From the NCBI GenBank assembly GCA_964531025.1, contig CAZHDY010000001.1, positions 496,001 through 560,000 on the forward strand: a DNA stretch of 64,000 nt, in the 5' to 3' direction. The notes beneath the pieces are model-generated. The model saw only the letters and a program-made list of their open reading frames with translations, searched no databases and was not told the DNA's origin. A program made the position numbers and the translations under genes. This document shows, one piece after another, positions 42,786-51,342 of the stretch. How positions within the stretch are numbered: position 1 is the first letter of the stretch; every line of letters starts with the position of its first letter. Source of the DNA: CALMEC01 sp964531025. Its GTDB lineage: Bacteria; Actinomycetota; Thermoleophilia; Miltoncostaeales; Miltoncostaeaceae.

Positions 42786-43462
42786 GCGGCCACGAGCTCA
42801 CGGTAGGTCCGGATGACCACGTCAGGAGCGCCCTCCGACCACACCTTCCCGCCGGAGACGAGAAGTGCCCGGTCCAATCGGGCGGCGAGGTCCAGATCAT
42901 GCGTCACCACGACGAGATGGTGCGGGAGGCCCAGCAGGACCTCGACGACCCGCCGGCGGTTCACCAGGTCGAGGGTCGTCGTGGGCTCGTCGATCACGAT
43001 CCAGTCGGGTTCGAGGACCAGGACGGCGGCCAGGGCGACCAGATGCTTCTCCCCGCCGCTCAGCGTATGGATGGCCTGGTCGGCGCGGTCCTCCATACCC
43101 ATCGCCGCGAGCGCGGCCCGTGCCCGGTCACGTGCCTCGTCCTTGCCGAGACCGCGCGCCCGCAGACCCAGGGCCACGTCCTCGAGCGGCGTCGGATACA
43201 CCAGCTGGTGGTCGGCGACCGCGAAGACGAAGCCCACCCGCCGCTGTACCTCACGCCGATCGGCCGCCACGTCGTATCCGTCCACGGTGACCGTGCCCCG
43301 CGAGGGGAGCGCGAGTCCGTTGAGAAGCCGGGCGAGCGTGGTCTTGCCCGATCCGTTCGCACCGATCACCGCCGTGCGTCCGTGGTCGATCGTCGTCGTG
43401 ACACCGTCCAGGAGGGTCACGCCGTCGTCGGTGGTCACGGTGACCTTGTGCAGTGCGATCAC
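42782..43462 (-). CDS. bioM: ECF transporter ATPase (BioM type)
   Basis: 226 residues. Walker A IGANGSGKTTLARLLNGL, Q-loop region VGFVFAVADHQLVYP, signature LSGGEKHLVALA, Walker B WIVIDEPTTTLD and H-loop VVTHDLDLA are all present. The GTG start overlaps the thiolase stop. Only one ATPase gene is present, as in BioMNY systems. Confidence 0.88.
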   Translation of the reverse strand: MIALHKVTVTTDDGVTLLDGVTTTIDHGRTAVIGANGSGKTTLARLLNGLALPSRGTVTVDGYDVAADRREVQRRVGFVFAVADHQLVYPTPLEDVALGLRARGLGKDEARDRARAALAAMGMEDRADQAIHTLSGGEKHLVALAAVLVLEPDWIVIDEPTTTLDLVNRRRVVEVLLGLPHHLVVVTHDLDLAARLDRALLVSGGKVWSEGAPDVVIRTYRELVAA

Positions 43463-44613
43463 GCGGCGAGCCCCTCGAACCATGCGGCCGATCCCATGCC
43501 CCCGGCGACCGCGGCCAGGGCGAGTCCCCACGCCCCGTCGCGCCCGGCCAGCTCGCTGAAAAGACGCACCACCTGCAATGCACCCGACGCACCCCATGGG
43601 TGGCCGAGGGCGATGGATCCACCGTGGGGGTTCACCCGGGTGGGGTCGAGCCCGAGCTCGTCGATCGTGGCGATCATCTGGGCCGCGAACGCCTCGGTCA
43701 TGGCGACGTGCGCCACGGCCGCGGGGTCGAGATCGTGGTGACGTTCCCGAAGCCGCCGGACGGCGGCGATGGCACCGAGGTTGGGCAGCCCGGGGTCGAC
43801 GCCCACCGTGATGCTGTCACGGTGACGCAACCCGCCGAGCCCGCGGCGCCGGGCCTCGGAGCCGCTCATGACGACGACTGCGGCGGCACCATCGGCGATC
43901 TGGCTGGCGTTCCCCGCCGTGACCGTCCCCTCGCGCCTCACGACGGCTGGCAGCCGGGCCATGCGTTCCGCGGTGAGCGTCGGCCGGGGACACTCGTCGA
44001 GGACCACACTGGTACCGTCGGCTTCGCACGCGACGATCTCGCGATCGAACACACCGTCATCCCGTGCCGCGAGCGCGCGGGCATGGCTGCGGGCGGCGTA
44101 GGCATCCTGACGCTCACGATCGATGCCTCGCTCGGCGGCCATGTCCTCCGCCGACTCCGCCATACCCGGGTCGTCGTGCCCGTCGGGGGCAAAGGCGCTG
44201 CGCGGGAAGAACCCGCGGCCGCCGACCTGGCGTTCGCGAGACGTGGTCGTGCGGAGGGGCGACGTGCTGGCGCTCTCGGCGCCTCCTGCGATGTACACCG
44301 TTCCGGCGCCCGACTCGACGAGGCGGCATGCGAGCATGATGGCGTCGAGCCCTCCCCCGCACTGGCGATCCAGGGTCAGACCCGGGATGGACGGGTCGAG
44401 CCCCGCAGCCAGGGCGGCGCGACGGGCCGGATTGCCACCGGATCCCGTGGCCGTCGCGACGATGACATCGTCCGGTGGCGCGTCCGGAACCCGCTCGACC
44501 AGATCGCGGATGACGATGCACGCCAGAGCGTCGACAGGCTGGTCGGCGAGGGCACCGTCCAGTCGGGTGAACGGCGTGCGACACGCCGCGACGACGACGG
44601 CATGTTCCCCCAT
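43459..44613 (-). CDS. Thiolase-like protein lacking the second catalytic Cys
   Basis: 384 residues of the acetyl-CoA C-acetyltransferase family. The nucleophile Cys is present (LDRQCGGGLDAI, about residue 90) and the His in NPHGGSIALGHPWGASGA. The second Cys, normally in a CIGGG motif near the end, is replaced: the sequence reads LALAAVAGGMGSAA, with Ala at the Cys position. TEAFA replaces NEAFA. A claisen step that needs the second Cys may therefore be impaired or altered. B. subtilis YhfS, in a biotin-regulated operon, is a likely positional relative. Confidence 0.85.
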   Translation of the reverse strand: MGEHAVVVAACRTPFTRLDGALADQPVDALACIVIRDLVERVPDAPPDDVIVATATGSGGNPARRAALAAGLDPSIPGLTLDRQCGGGLDAIMLACRLVESGAGTVYIAGGAESASTSPLRTTTSRERQVGGRGFFPRSAFAPDGHDDPGMAESAEDMAAERGIDRERQDAYAARSHARALAARDDGVFDREIVACEADGTSVVLDECPRPTLTAERMARLPAVVRREGTVTAGNASQIADGAAAVVVMSGSEARRRGLGGLRHRDSITVGVDPGLPNLGAIAAVRRLRERHHDLDPAAVAHVAMTEAFAAQMIATIDELGLDPTRVNPHGGSIALGHPWGASGALQVVRLFSELAGRDGAWGLALAAVAGGMGSAAWFEGLAA

Positions 44614-46124
44614 CAGCGTATCTCCTCCAGAATCCCGGCCATCACCTTGTCCCGGACGGCGACGCGATCGATCTTCTGGGAACGCAGGAGCGGGAACGGA
44701 TCAGGATGGACGAGATAGCGGCGGGGCCGTTTGGCGGTCGAGAGCGTGGCGACGGTCTCGCGCAGCGCCGCACGTGTCAGCGTCGCACCCTTCTCGGGGG
44801 CGATGACGGCGACGACCACCTCACCCCAGCGGTCGTCGGGCACCCCGACGACCACCACCTCGGCCACCCCGTCGGCCGGGGCGACGGCTCCCTCAACGTC
44901 CTCCGGCTGCACGTTCAGACCACCACTGATGATGAGCTCCGATCCACGACCGGCCACGTACAGATAACCGTTCTCGTCCAGGTGACCCATGTCGCCGGCA
45001 CTCCAGGCCCCGTCATCCGCGCACCGGGCCGCCGACTGCGGCACCGTCCCGCGATAGCCCGAGAAGACGAGGGGGCTCCGCGCGAAGACCCGGCCGTGCA
45101 CACCCGCAGGCACCACACGATCCCGCTCGTCGCGGATGGTGATCTCGACTCCGGGGAAGGCCCGACCGACCGACCCGGACGGCGCCCCGTCCCCAGGACA
45201 TCGGATCGACACGAATGACAGCTCCGAGGTCCCGTAGTACTCCACGATGCCGGCGTCCGGCCAGACCGTCGCCACACGATCCACGGTGGCCGGATCAAGT
45301 CGCGCTCCGGCACACATCAGGTGGCGCGGCGGGTTCTCCCGAAGAGGGGCGGCGTCGACCATCCGGGCCAGGAGCGATGGCACCACGTACATGACATCGG
45401 GTGCCGACTCACCCGCCCAGGACCGGTTCCGGGGGATCGGCCTCAGGTCGATGTCCGCATCGCGATGGAGGGCGTGGACCGCCCCGTAGAGGAAGTGCGA
45501 TCCGGACAGGGCACCGGGGACGGACACGACCTGGTCGGGTGTGATGTCCACGAGCGCGTCGAGGCCGCGGAAGCTCTCCCACCAGGAGCGATGGGTCCGC
45601 GCGAACGCCTTCGGCGTCCCCGTACTGCCGGAGGTGAAGCCCACGTAGAAGTCGGTGTCGGATCCCGGTCGGTCGAGACTCCGGCTGTCAGCGCTCCCGG
45701 GGGCCAGGAGCGCGATCCACGCCCCGCCGGGATGCATGACCGGACGCCACCCCGCGGAGACAAGGCATCCGCCGATGGCGTCCTCGTGGGCCGGGACGAC
45801 AACGGCGACGGGGTCCAGCTGCCCGAGGGCCGCCTGCTGCTCGGAGGCCGTCCAGGACGGGTCGAGCACGCCGACGGACCACCCGGCCAGAGCGAGCCCG
45901 GTGAAGGCCGCCAGCGACTCGCCCGACTGAGGCGCAATCAGACCGAGGTCGTAGCGTCCCCCGCGTGACGTCGGCGACCACGTCGCCGACCATCGGTCCA
46001 TCTCGGCCGCGATCTGACGGAAGTCCTCGCCGCCCAGCTCTCCCCGGGCGTCGCGGATCACGCTGCGGTCGCTCCGGCGGAGCGCCGTCGTCCCGACCAG
46101 GCCGTCCGGGTCGGGACCGGTCAC
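44613..46124 (-). CDS. AMP-forming acyl-CoA ligase
   Basis: 503 residues of the ANL superfamily. ATP-binding P-loop FTSGSTGTPKAFA, A5 motif EYYGTSE, A7/A8 WSAGDMGHLDENGYLYVAGR and the catalytic Lys in SQKIDR are present. Would activate a carboxylic acid as an acyl-adenylate and then CoA thioester. Located between bioY and a thiolase, like YhfT of B. subtilis; a fatty acid or pimelate-type substrate is inferred. Start overlaps bioY; stop overlaps the thiolase ATG by one base. Confidence 0.85.
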   Translation of the reverse strand: MTGPDPDGLVGTTALRRSDRSVIRDARGELGGEDFRQIAAEMDRWSATWSPTSRGGRYDLGLIAPQSGESLAAFTGLALAGWSVGVLDPSWTASEQQAALGQLDPVAVVVPAHEDAIGGCLVSAGWRPVMHPGGAWIALLAPGSADSRSLDRPGSDTDFYVGFTSGSTGTPKAFARTHRSWWESFRGLDALVDITPDQVVSVPGALSGSHFLYGAVHALHRDADIDLRPIPRNRSWAGESAPDVMYVVPSLLARMVDAAPLRENPPRHLMCAGARLDPATVDRVATVWPDAGIVEYYGTSELSFVSIRCPGDGAPSGSVGRAFPGVEITIRDERDRVVPAGVHGRVFARSPLVFSGYRGTVPQSAARCADDGAWSAGDMGHLDENGYLYVAGRGSELIISGGLNVQPEDVEGAVAPADGVAEVVVVGVPDDRWGEVVVAVIAPEKGATLTRAALRETVATLSTAKRPRRYLVHPDPFPLLRSQKIDRVAVRDKVMAGILEEIR

Positions 46125-46711
46125 GTGCCGGCGGCCCCACGGGCGACGCGGGGTGCGAGGAAGGGCGCCGCCCGGAAGACCGCCGCGGCGACGAACGAGG
46201 CCGCAACCGCCTTGACGATGTCACCGGGAACGAAGGTCATCGTCCACCTGGCGAACGCACCGATCGACATCTCGCTGTTTGCGGCGCCGATGGGGATCGC
46301 GACGGCGTACAGCACGACCACCCCGCCAAGCAGCGATGCAACGATCCCCAGCGTGATCTGCCCAGTCGGAGTGCGGGGCTCCCGGGCGCGTCGGATGGCG
46401 AGCGCGATGACGGCGACGCCGGCGGCGGCGATCGGGAAGCCGATGAGGAAGCCGGCCGACGGCGATGTGAACGGCGCCAGCCCACCGCGACCACCCGGGA
46501 GGATCGGGAGACCCACGGCGACGAGGCCGAGGAAGAGTGACAGCGAGAGGAACGCCTCGAGGGGGACGAGCATGAGGCCGGCCAGCATGACCGCCATGGT
46601 CTGGGCGGTGATGGGTACCGAGAATCCCGGCACGCTGATGGCCGGCGTGAGCCCGAACACGGCGACGAGCGCGGCGAACACGGCGATCCGGGCGATGCGT
46701 TGTCCTGACAC
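46121..46711 (-). CDS. bioY: Biotin ECF transporter S component BioY
   Basis: 196 residues with about six helices. PITAQTMAVMLAGLMLVP and GGRGGLAPFTSPSAGFLIGF are typical of BioY, which binds biotin and enters a BioMN or shared ECF complex. GTG start preceded by GAAAGGCGCCC. First gene of a seven-gene overlapping run ending at 40511, divergent from birA with a dyad between. Confidence 0.93.
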   Translation of the reverse strand: MSGQRIARIAVFAALVAVFGLTPAISVPGFSVPITAQTMAVMLAGLMLVPLEAFLSLSLFLGLVAVGLPILPGGRGGLAPFTSPSAGFLIGFPIAAAGVAVIALAIRRAREPRTPTGQITLGIVASLLGGVVVLYAVAIPIGAANSEMSIGAFARWTMTFVPGDIVKAVAASFVAAAVFRAAPFLAPRVARGAAGT

Positions 46712-46755
46712 GGGCGCCTTTCGAAAAGGGGGGGGTTACGTCGCGTCCGATGAGG

Positions 46756-46789
46756 TCGTCACGCCTCAGACACGAGAGCCGTGACGATA
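46756..46789 (-). promoter_or_regulatory. bioY promoter with candidate BirA operator
   Basis: TCGTCACG (46756-46763) and CGTGACGA (46780-46787) form a perfect 8-bp inverted repeat with a 16-base gap, the long-spaced geometry of BirA operators. The second arm overlaps the minus-strand -10 TATCGT (46784-46789) of bioY. Confidence 0.6.
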
Positions 46790-46826
46790 TCGCAATCGCG
46801 CAGACGAGATCGTGGAATCGACCATC

Positions 46827-46832
46827 TAGAGT
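46827..46832 (+). promoter_or_regulatory. birA -10 element, leaderless
   Basis: TAGAGT followed by 7 bases and the birA ATG; no ribosome-binding site. Confidence 0.45.
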
Positions 46833-46839
46833 TCCGGCC

Positions 46840-47814
46840 ATGGCGACCACCGAGGAACGGCGGAGCGAGGTCCTGGCGGCGATCGCACGCGCCGGTGAGC
46901 GCGGCGTGAGCGGCGAGAGTATCGCCACAACCCTGGGCTGCTCGCGTGCAGCGGTCCACCGTCACGTGGAAGCCCTACGCCGCGACGGCATCGCCATCCA
47001 CGGCGTACACGAGGGTTACGTCCTCGACCCCGATGCGGATCCTGTGATCCCGTCCGTCGTGGAGGAGGCCCTCTCCCCTCCCCTGGCCGGTCCGGTGCGC
47101 TGGGTGCGGTCGACCGGATCCACCAACGACGACGTCGCCGCCGAGGCCCGCGGGGGCGCCCCGGAGGGGCTCGTGATCGGCGCGGATCTCCAGACCTCCG
47201 GGCGCGGCCGCCGTGGCCGTTCGTTCGTCACCGATCCGGACGACGCGGTCCTCATGTCCGTGCTCCTGCGTCCACCGGTCGCCGCCATCGATGCGGCGCT
47301 CCTGCCCATCGTGGTCGCCGTGGCGGTGGCGGAGGCACTCCATCCGGATGCCACCATCGTCTGGCCGAACGACGTCATCGTCGACCGCCAGAAGGTCTGC
47401 GGGATCCTCTGCGAGTCGGCCGCCGACGAATCGGGACTGGCATGGGCGGTCGCGGGCATCGGCGTCAACGTGCGCAGCGCACCCGAGATCGCCGACGCGC
47501 GCTGGCGCGCCGGATCGCTCGTGTCGGTCGGTGTGCCGGAGACACGCCGCACCGCCGTCGCCACGCGCGTGCTGACCTCCCTCGGCCGCTGGTACCGCAC
47601 GTGGATCGACGGCGACACCCCGGCCGTCCTTGCCGAGTACACGCGTCGCGACGCGCTCGCCGGCACGGGTGTGGTCGTGCACGCCGGCGACCGTGAGATC
47701 CGCGGCACCGCGTCCGGGGTCGACGAGATGGGCCGGCTGCGGGTCGTCACCGCGGGTGGCGAGGAGGCCCTGGGGAGCGGCGAGGTCGTCCGCGTGGAGT
47801 TCCCGCCCGGCTGA
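46840..47814 (+). CDS. birA: Biotin-protein ligase and biotin repressor
   Basis: 324 residues. The N-terminal winged helix (about 1-65; VSGESIATTLGCSRAAVHRHVEAL) makes it the bifunctional repressor type. The catalytic domain has ADLQTSGRGRRGRSF (the biotinyl-AMP loop), VWPNDVIVDRQKVCGIL and GIGVNV. It biotinylates carboxylases and, when biotin is abundant, should bind the dyad upstream of bioY. ATG 7 bases after a TAGAGT -10. Confidence 0.93.
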   Translation: MATTEERRSEVLAAIARAGERGVSGESIATTLGCSRAAVHRHVEALRRDGIAIHGVHEGYVLDPDADPVIPSVVEEALSPPLAGPVRWVRSTGSTNDDVAAEARGGAPEGLVIGADLQTSGRGRRGRSFVTDPDDAVLMSVLLRPPVAAIDAALLPIVVAVAVAEALHPDATIVWPNDVIVDRQKVCGILCESAADESGLAWAVAGIGVNVRSAPEIADARWRAGSLVSVGVPETRRTAVATRVLTSLGRWYRTWIDGDTPAVLAEYTRRDALAGTGVVVHAGDREIRGTASGVDEMGRLRVVTAGGEEALGSGEVVRVEFPPG

Positions 47815-48053
47815 CGACGACCGGGGATCGGGTCCGGCCGCTCCGGGCGCGATGAGGGCTCGGCGCGGCCCGGTGACGACGCCGCTCGGGGACCGGTCGC
47901 TCCCGTTCCTTCACCACGGAAGGGATTCGGGGTCCGGGCATCCCCGGCCGTGATTCGACCCGGAATCCGCGCACCGCCGATCGGGATCGCGAAAAACGCA
48001 GCGAACCGGACATCCCGCCGTACGCCTCCTTCAAAGATGCGGGCGCACTGTCC
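47815..48053. other. Intergenic region without recognisable features
   Basis: The 239 bases after birA, up to the arsR promoter, are GC-rich with short weak repeats. No gene, RNA or clear terminator was recognised. Confidence 0.4.
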
Positions 48054-48104
48054 TTGACAGCACCGCCGATCTCTGCGTTAATAAACTCATCGCTTAATTA
48101 ATGA
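48054..48104 (+). promoter_or_regulatory. arsR promoter and operator
   Basis: Perfect -35 TTGACA (48054-48059), 18-base spacer, TTAATA (48078-48083). An AT-rich dyad TCAT-CGCTTAATTA-ATGA (48087-48104) around TTAATTAA follows, the usual position for ArsR autorepression. Its low GC contrasts with the surroundings. Confidence 0.6.
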
Positions 48105-48113
48105 CTGGACGAA

Positions 48114-48473
48114 ATGCCCGCATCGGATGCCCTGAGCCTCGTGTTCGCCGCGCTCGCCGATCCGACCCGTCGCGAGATCCTCTCGAGGCTGGCCCGGGGA
48201 CCGGCGACCGTCGGCGAGGTGGCCGCGCCGTTCGCCATCAGCGCCCCGGCGATCTCCCAGCATCTGAAGGTGCTGGAGCGCGCGGGGCTCGTCTCACGGA
48301 CCGCACAGGCCCAGTGGCGGACCCTCTCGATGCAGGCGGAGCCCCTCGACCGGGCATCGGCCTGGGTGGAGAAGCACCGCCGTGAGTGGAACCTGCGCCT
48401 CGACGCCCTCGACGAGCATCTCCGGACCATGAAGTCCCGACCGAGAACAACGTCTCAGGAGACCGGATCATGA
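48114..48473 (+). CDS. ArsR-family winged-helix regulator
   Basis: 119 residues. The HTH core FAALADPTRREILSRLARGP and APAISQHLKVLERAGLVSR match the ArsR/SmtB subgroup paired with SRPBCC proteins. No metal-binding Cys motif (ELCVC) is present, so metal sensing is unlikely. Overlaps the next gene (ATGA). Confidence 0.88.
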   Translation: MPASDALSLVFAALADPTRREILSRLARGPATVGEVAAPFAISAPAISQHLKVLERAGLVSRTAQAQWRTLSMQAEPLDRASAWVEKHRREWNLRLDALDEHLRTMKSRPRTTSQETGS

Positions 48474-48940
48474 ACACGACGGACACATCGACCACGGACG
48501 CCCCGGAGTTCTCGATCACGCGTGTCTTCGACGCGCCGCGCGAGCTCGTGTGGCGAGCCTGGACCGATGCCGCCGAGCTCGCGAAGTGGCTGCACCCGTT
48601 CGGGGTGTCGACCGACGGTGTCGCGTTCGATGTCCGTGTGGGCGGCCGCTACCGCTACACGATGACGAACGACGAGACGGGCGAGAAGTACCCGACCGGA
48701 GGCGAGTATCTCGAGGTGGAGCCGATCGACCGGCTCGTCTTCACCTGGGGTGACCCCGACGCTCCCGTCGACGGCACACCCGTCATCACGCTCACGCTGA
48801 CACCGCACGGCGAGCGCACCGAGCTCGTGTTCCACATGCGCGGATACGAGGGCACACCGGGTGACGGCTTCTTCTACGACGGTTGGGACGAGGCACTCGT
48901 CAACTTCGGCCGCCATCTCGCCGGCGAGGAACTGGACTGA
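48470..48940 (+). CDS. SRPBCC (AHSA1-like) domain protein
   Basis: 156 residues. ITRVFDAPRELVWRAWTDAA at the start and FTWGDPDAPVDGTPVITLTL in the body are typical of Activator-of-Hsp90-like START proteins, which have a ligand-binding cavity. Coupled to arsR with CAGGAG before the ATG. Ligand unknown. Confidence 0.85.
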   Translation: MNTTDTSTTDAPEFSITRVFDAPRELVWRAWTDAAELAKWLHPFGVSTDGVAFDVRVGGRYRYTMTNDETGEKYPTGGEYLEVEPIDRLVFTWGDPDAPVDGTPVITLTLTPHGERTELVFHMRGYEGTPGDGFFYDGWDEALVNFGRHLAGEELD

Positions 48941-48944
48941 GCCC

Positions 48945-49382
48945 ATGGCCACCAGAATGGACAACGTCGGCATCGTCGTGCACGACCTGACACCGGTCAT
49001 CGCGTTCTTCCAGGAGCTCGGACTCGAGCTCGAAGGACGCTCCATGGTGGAAGGAGAGTGGGCCGGGCGCTGCACCGGCCTCGGCGATCAGCGCGTCGAG
49101 ATCGCGATGATGCGCGCGCCCGACGGCGACGGCCGCGTGGAGCTCTCGCGCTTCCTCGAACCCGATGTCGTCGAGGACCACCGGACCGCACCGGTCAACG
49201 CCCTCGGCTACCTGCGCGTGATGTTCGAGGTTGATGACATCGACGACACGCTCGCTCGCCTCGACGCACACGGTGCGCAACTCGTGAGCAGCGAGGTCGT
49301 CCGGTACCAGGACGTCTACCGGCTCTGTTACGTCCGTGGGCCCGAGGGCGTCCTCGTGGGGCTCGCGCAGAGCCTCCGCTGA
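48945..49382 (+). CDS. VOC-family (glyoxalase/dioxygenase fold) protein
   Basis: 145 residues with two beta-alpha-beta-beta-beta modules (MDNVGIVVHDLTPVIAFFQ; YLRVMFEVDDIDDTLARLD). The ligand positions HH/E of a VOC metal site can be matched to His 13 and a C-terminal Glu (RGPEGVLVGL). Four bases after the SRPBCC stop, so part of the ArsR operon. Confidence 0.82.
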   Translation: MATRMDNVGIVVHDLTPVIAFFQELGLELEGRSMVEGEWAGRCTGLGDQRVEIAMMRAPDGDGRVELSRFLEPDVVEDHRTAPVNALGYLRVMFEVDDIDDTLARLDAHGAQLVSSEVVRYQDVYRLCYVRGPEGVLVGLAQSLR

Positions 49383-49556
49383 GCGCGACAAGAACATGAC
49401 GCCGAGCCTCGAGGCCCCCTGGTCCCACGTGGCCTTCGCGCCCACGTCGCCGGCGACGTCAACCGATGCGAAAGTCGTTGATCGGATGCCCGGCAGGCAT
49501 CGCCGTAGATCAGACGCCCCGTCTCGCGTCGGGCGCCGATCCGGACGGCTCGCGGA

Positions 49557-49907
49557 TCAGTCGTCCGACGGTTCGTCGGACCGCGGCCTGCTGACGTTGC
49601 CGCGCGATCCCACCTCGACGCTCAGAAGGTCGAGAAGATCCCCGATGTTGTGCTGCCATTCCAGAGGATGGCGCAGCGGAAGGTCCTCCCGCACGGAGTA
49701 GTGGTTCCTGCGTCCCACGCGCCGACGATCCACGTATCCGGCCGCGACGAGGTCGCCGATGATCCCCTGCGTCGCACGCTCGGTGATGCCGACGCGCTCC
49801 GCGACATCGCGCAGACGCACCCCGGGGTCACGCGCTACGCAGATGAGCACATGCGCGTGATTGGTGAGGAAGGTCCACTTGACCTCTCGAAGCACATCCC
49901 GTGGCAT
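49557..49907 (-). CDS. Winged-helix transcriptional regulator
   Basis: 116 residues. A MarR/ArsR-like wHTH spans most of the protein: HAHVLICVARDPGVRLRDVAER, VGITERATQGIIGDLVAAGYV, and a wing (RRRVGRRNHYSV). The end is hydrophilic. A family of small actinobacterial wHTH proteins has this form; the target is unknown. Stands alone, convergent with the ArsR operon. Confidence 0.78.
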   Translation of the reverse strand: MPRDVLREVKWTFLTNHAHVLICVARDPGVRLRDVAERVGITERATQGIIGDLVAAGYVDRRRVGRRNHYSVREDLPLRHPLEWQHNIGDLLDLLSVEVGSRGNVSRPRSDEPSDD

Positions 49908-50046
49908 GGCCGGGAATCATAGTGCCCTCCATCGGAAGTCTCCCGTGGCCCCGATGACGGCAGCCACCTCCGTGATCGGGTCGCGCACCCCGTACGGCCG
50001 CGACGCGAGGCCGGGCCCGACACCCCAACGTCCCTGCCGAGCACAG

Positions 50047-51342
50047 CTAGCCCGCGGGCCGGACCTCCGTGATCATTCCCGCGCCCAGCGTCTCGTTGGT
50101 CGACTCGTCGATGACGATGAAGCTGCCCGTCGCACGATCGGCGGCATAGGTGTCGACGGCCAGCGGTGCGCTGGTCCTCAGGACGATGCGGCCGATGTCG
50201 TTGAGCTCGAGCTGCGCGGCCGACTCGGTGTCGAGAGTGTGGATGTCGACGCGGTGCACGATCTGGTCGACCAGGGCCGTCACCTCACGCGTCGTGTGAC
50301 GCAACAGGTAGCGACCGCGCCCGACAAGCGGACGGTCGTTCATCCAGCAGACGTCGGCCACGATCTCGCGCGTCACCTCGGCGGGGCGGTCCGCGGCCAC
50401 CAGCATGTCGCCACGCGACACGTCGATATCGTCAGACAGACGGACGACGACCGACAGCGGCGCCTCCGCCCCGTCCAGCTCGCCGTCGAGACTCTCGACG
50501 GCGGCCACCGTTGTCCGGTGCCCCGCCGGAAGGACGACGACCTCGTCGCCGGGACGGACAGAACCGGACGCGATCTGACCCGCATAGCCCCGGTAGTCGT
50601 GGTATTCGTCCGACTGCGGACGAACCACCCACTGGACCGGGAAGCGGAACGGCTCGTCCCGCTGCTCGGCGGACTCGAGCGGTGTGGTCTCGAGACGCCC
50701 GAGCAGCGTCGGTCCCGAATACCAGCCCATCTCGGTGGAGACGTCCACCACGTTGTCGCCGGCAAGTGCGCTGATGGGAACGATGTCGACCTCGACGCCG
50801 AAGCCCGCGGTGAACTCGAGGAAGTCGCGGGCGATCTCCTCGAAGCGGTCCTGCGAGTAGTCGACGAGGTCCATCTTGTTGACCGCGACCAGAAGACGCG
50901 GGATCCGCAGCAGCGAGCAGATGAACGAGTGACGTCGCGTCTGCTCGACGACGCCGTTCCGGGCGTCGATCAGGATGACCGCGAGATCCGCGGTCGACGC
51001 GCCCGTCACCATGTTGCGCGTGTACTGCACGTGCCCCGGGCAGTCGGCGATGATGAAGCGCCGCTCCGGCGTGGCGAAGGGACGGTAGGCCACGTCGATG
51101 GTGATGCCCTGCTCGCGCTCGGCGCGGAGGCCGTCGGTCAGGAGGGCCAGGTTGACGTAACCGTCACCCCGACGCGCGCTGGCGCTCTCGACGTGCTCCA
51201 GCTGGTCCGCCATCACCTGCTTCGAGTCGTAGAGCAGCCGCCCGATGAGCGTGCTCTTGCCGTCGTCGACGGATCCGCAGGTGACGAACCTGCAGAGGTC
51301 GACGCGCTCCCCGATCCCCACGGTCACATCAGAAGTAGCCAA
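50047..51342 (-). CDS. cysN: Sulfate adenylyltransferase GTPase subunit
   Basis: 431 residues; EF-Tu-like GTPase that drives APS formation by CysD. G1 GSVDDGKSTLIG, G3 DCPGHVQ and G4 NKMD are visible, with beta-barrel domains after. There is no fused APS kinase (CysC) domain. The TTG at 51342 is preferred (AGGAAG upstream, 14-base overlap with cysD) over the GTG at 51327. Confidence 0.93.
   Translation of the reverse strand: MATSDVTVGIGERVDLCRFVTCGSVDDGKSTLIGRLLYDSKQVMADQLEHVESASARRGDGYVNLALLTDGLRAEREQGITIDVAYRPFATPERRFIIADCPGHVQYTRNMVTGASTADLAVILIDARNGVVEQTRRHSFICSLLRIPRLLVAVNKMDLVDYSQDRFEEIARDFLEFTAGFGVEVDIVPISALAGDNVVDVSTEMGWYSGPTLLGRLETTPLESAEQRDEPFRFPVQWVVRPQSDEYHDYRGYAGQIASGSVRPGDEVVVLPAGHRTTVAAVESLDGELDGAEAPLSVVVRLSDDIDVSRGDMLVAADRPAEVTREIVADVCWMNDRPLVGRGRYLLRHTTREVTALVDQIVHRVDIHTLDTESAAQLELNDIGRIVLRTSAPLAVDTYAADRATGSFIVIDESTNETLGAGMITEVRPAG

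Noticed and set aside
47815..48053. Terminator or small gene after birA
   Set aside because: Only weak partial inverted repeats and no frame with start and ribosome-binding site.
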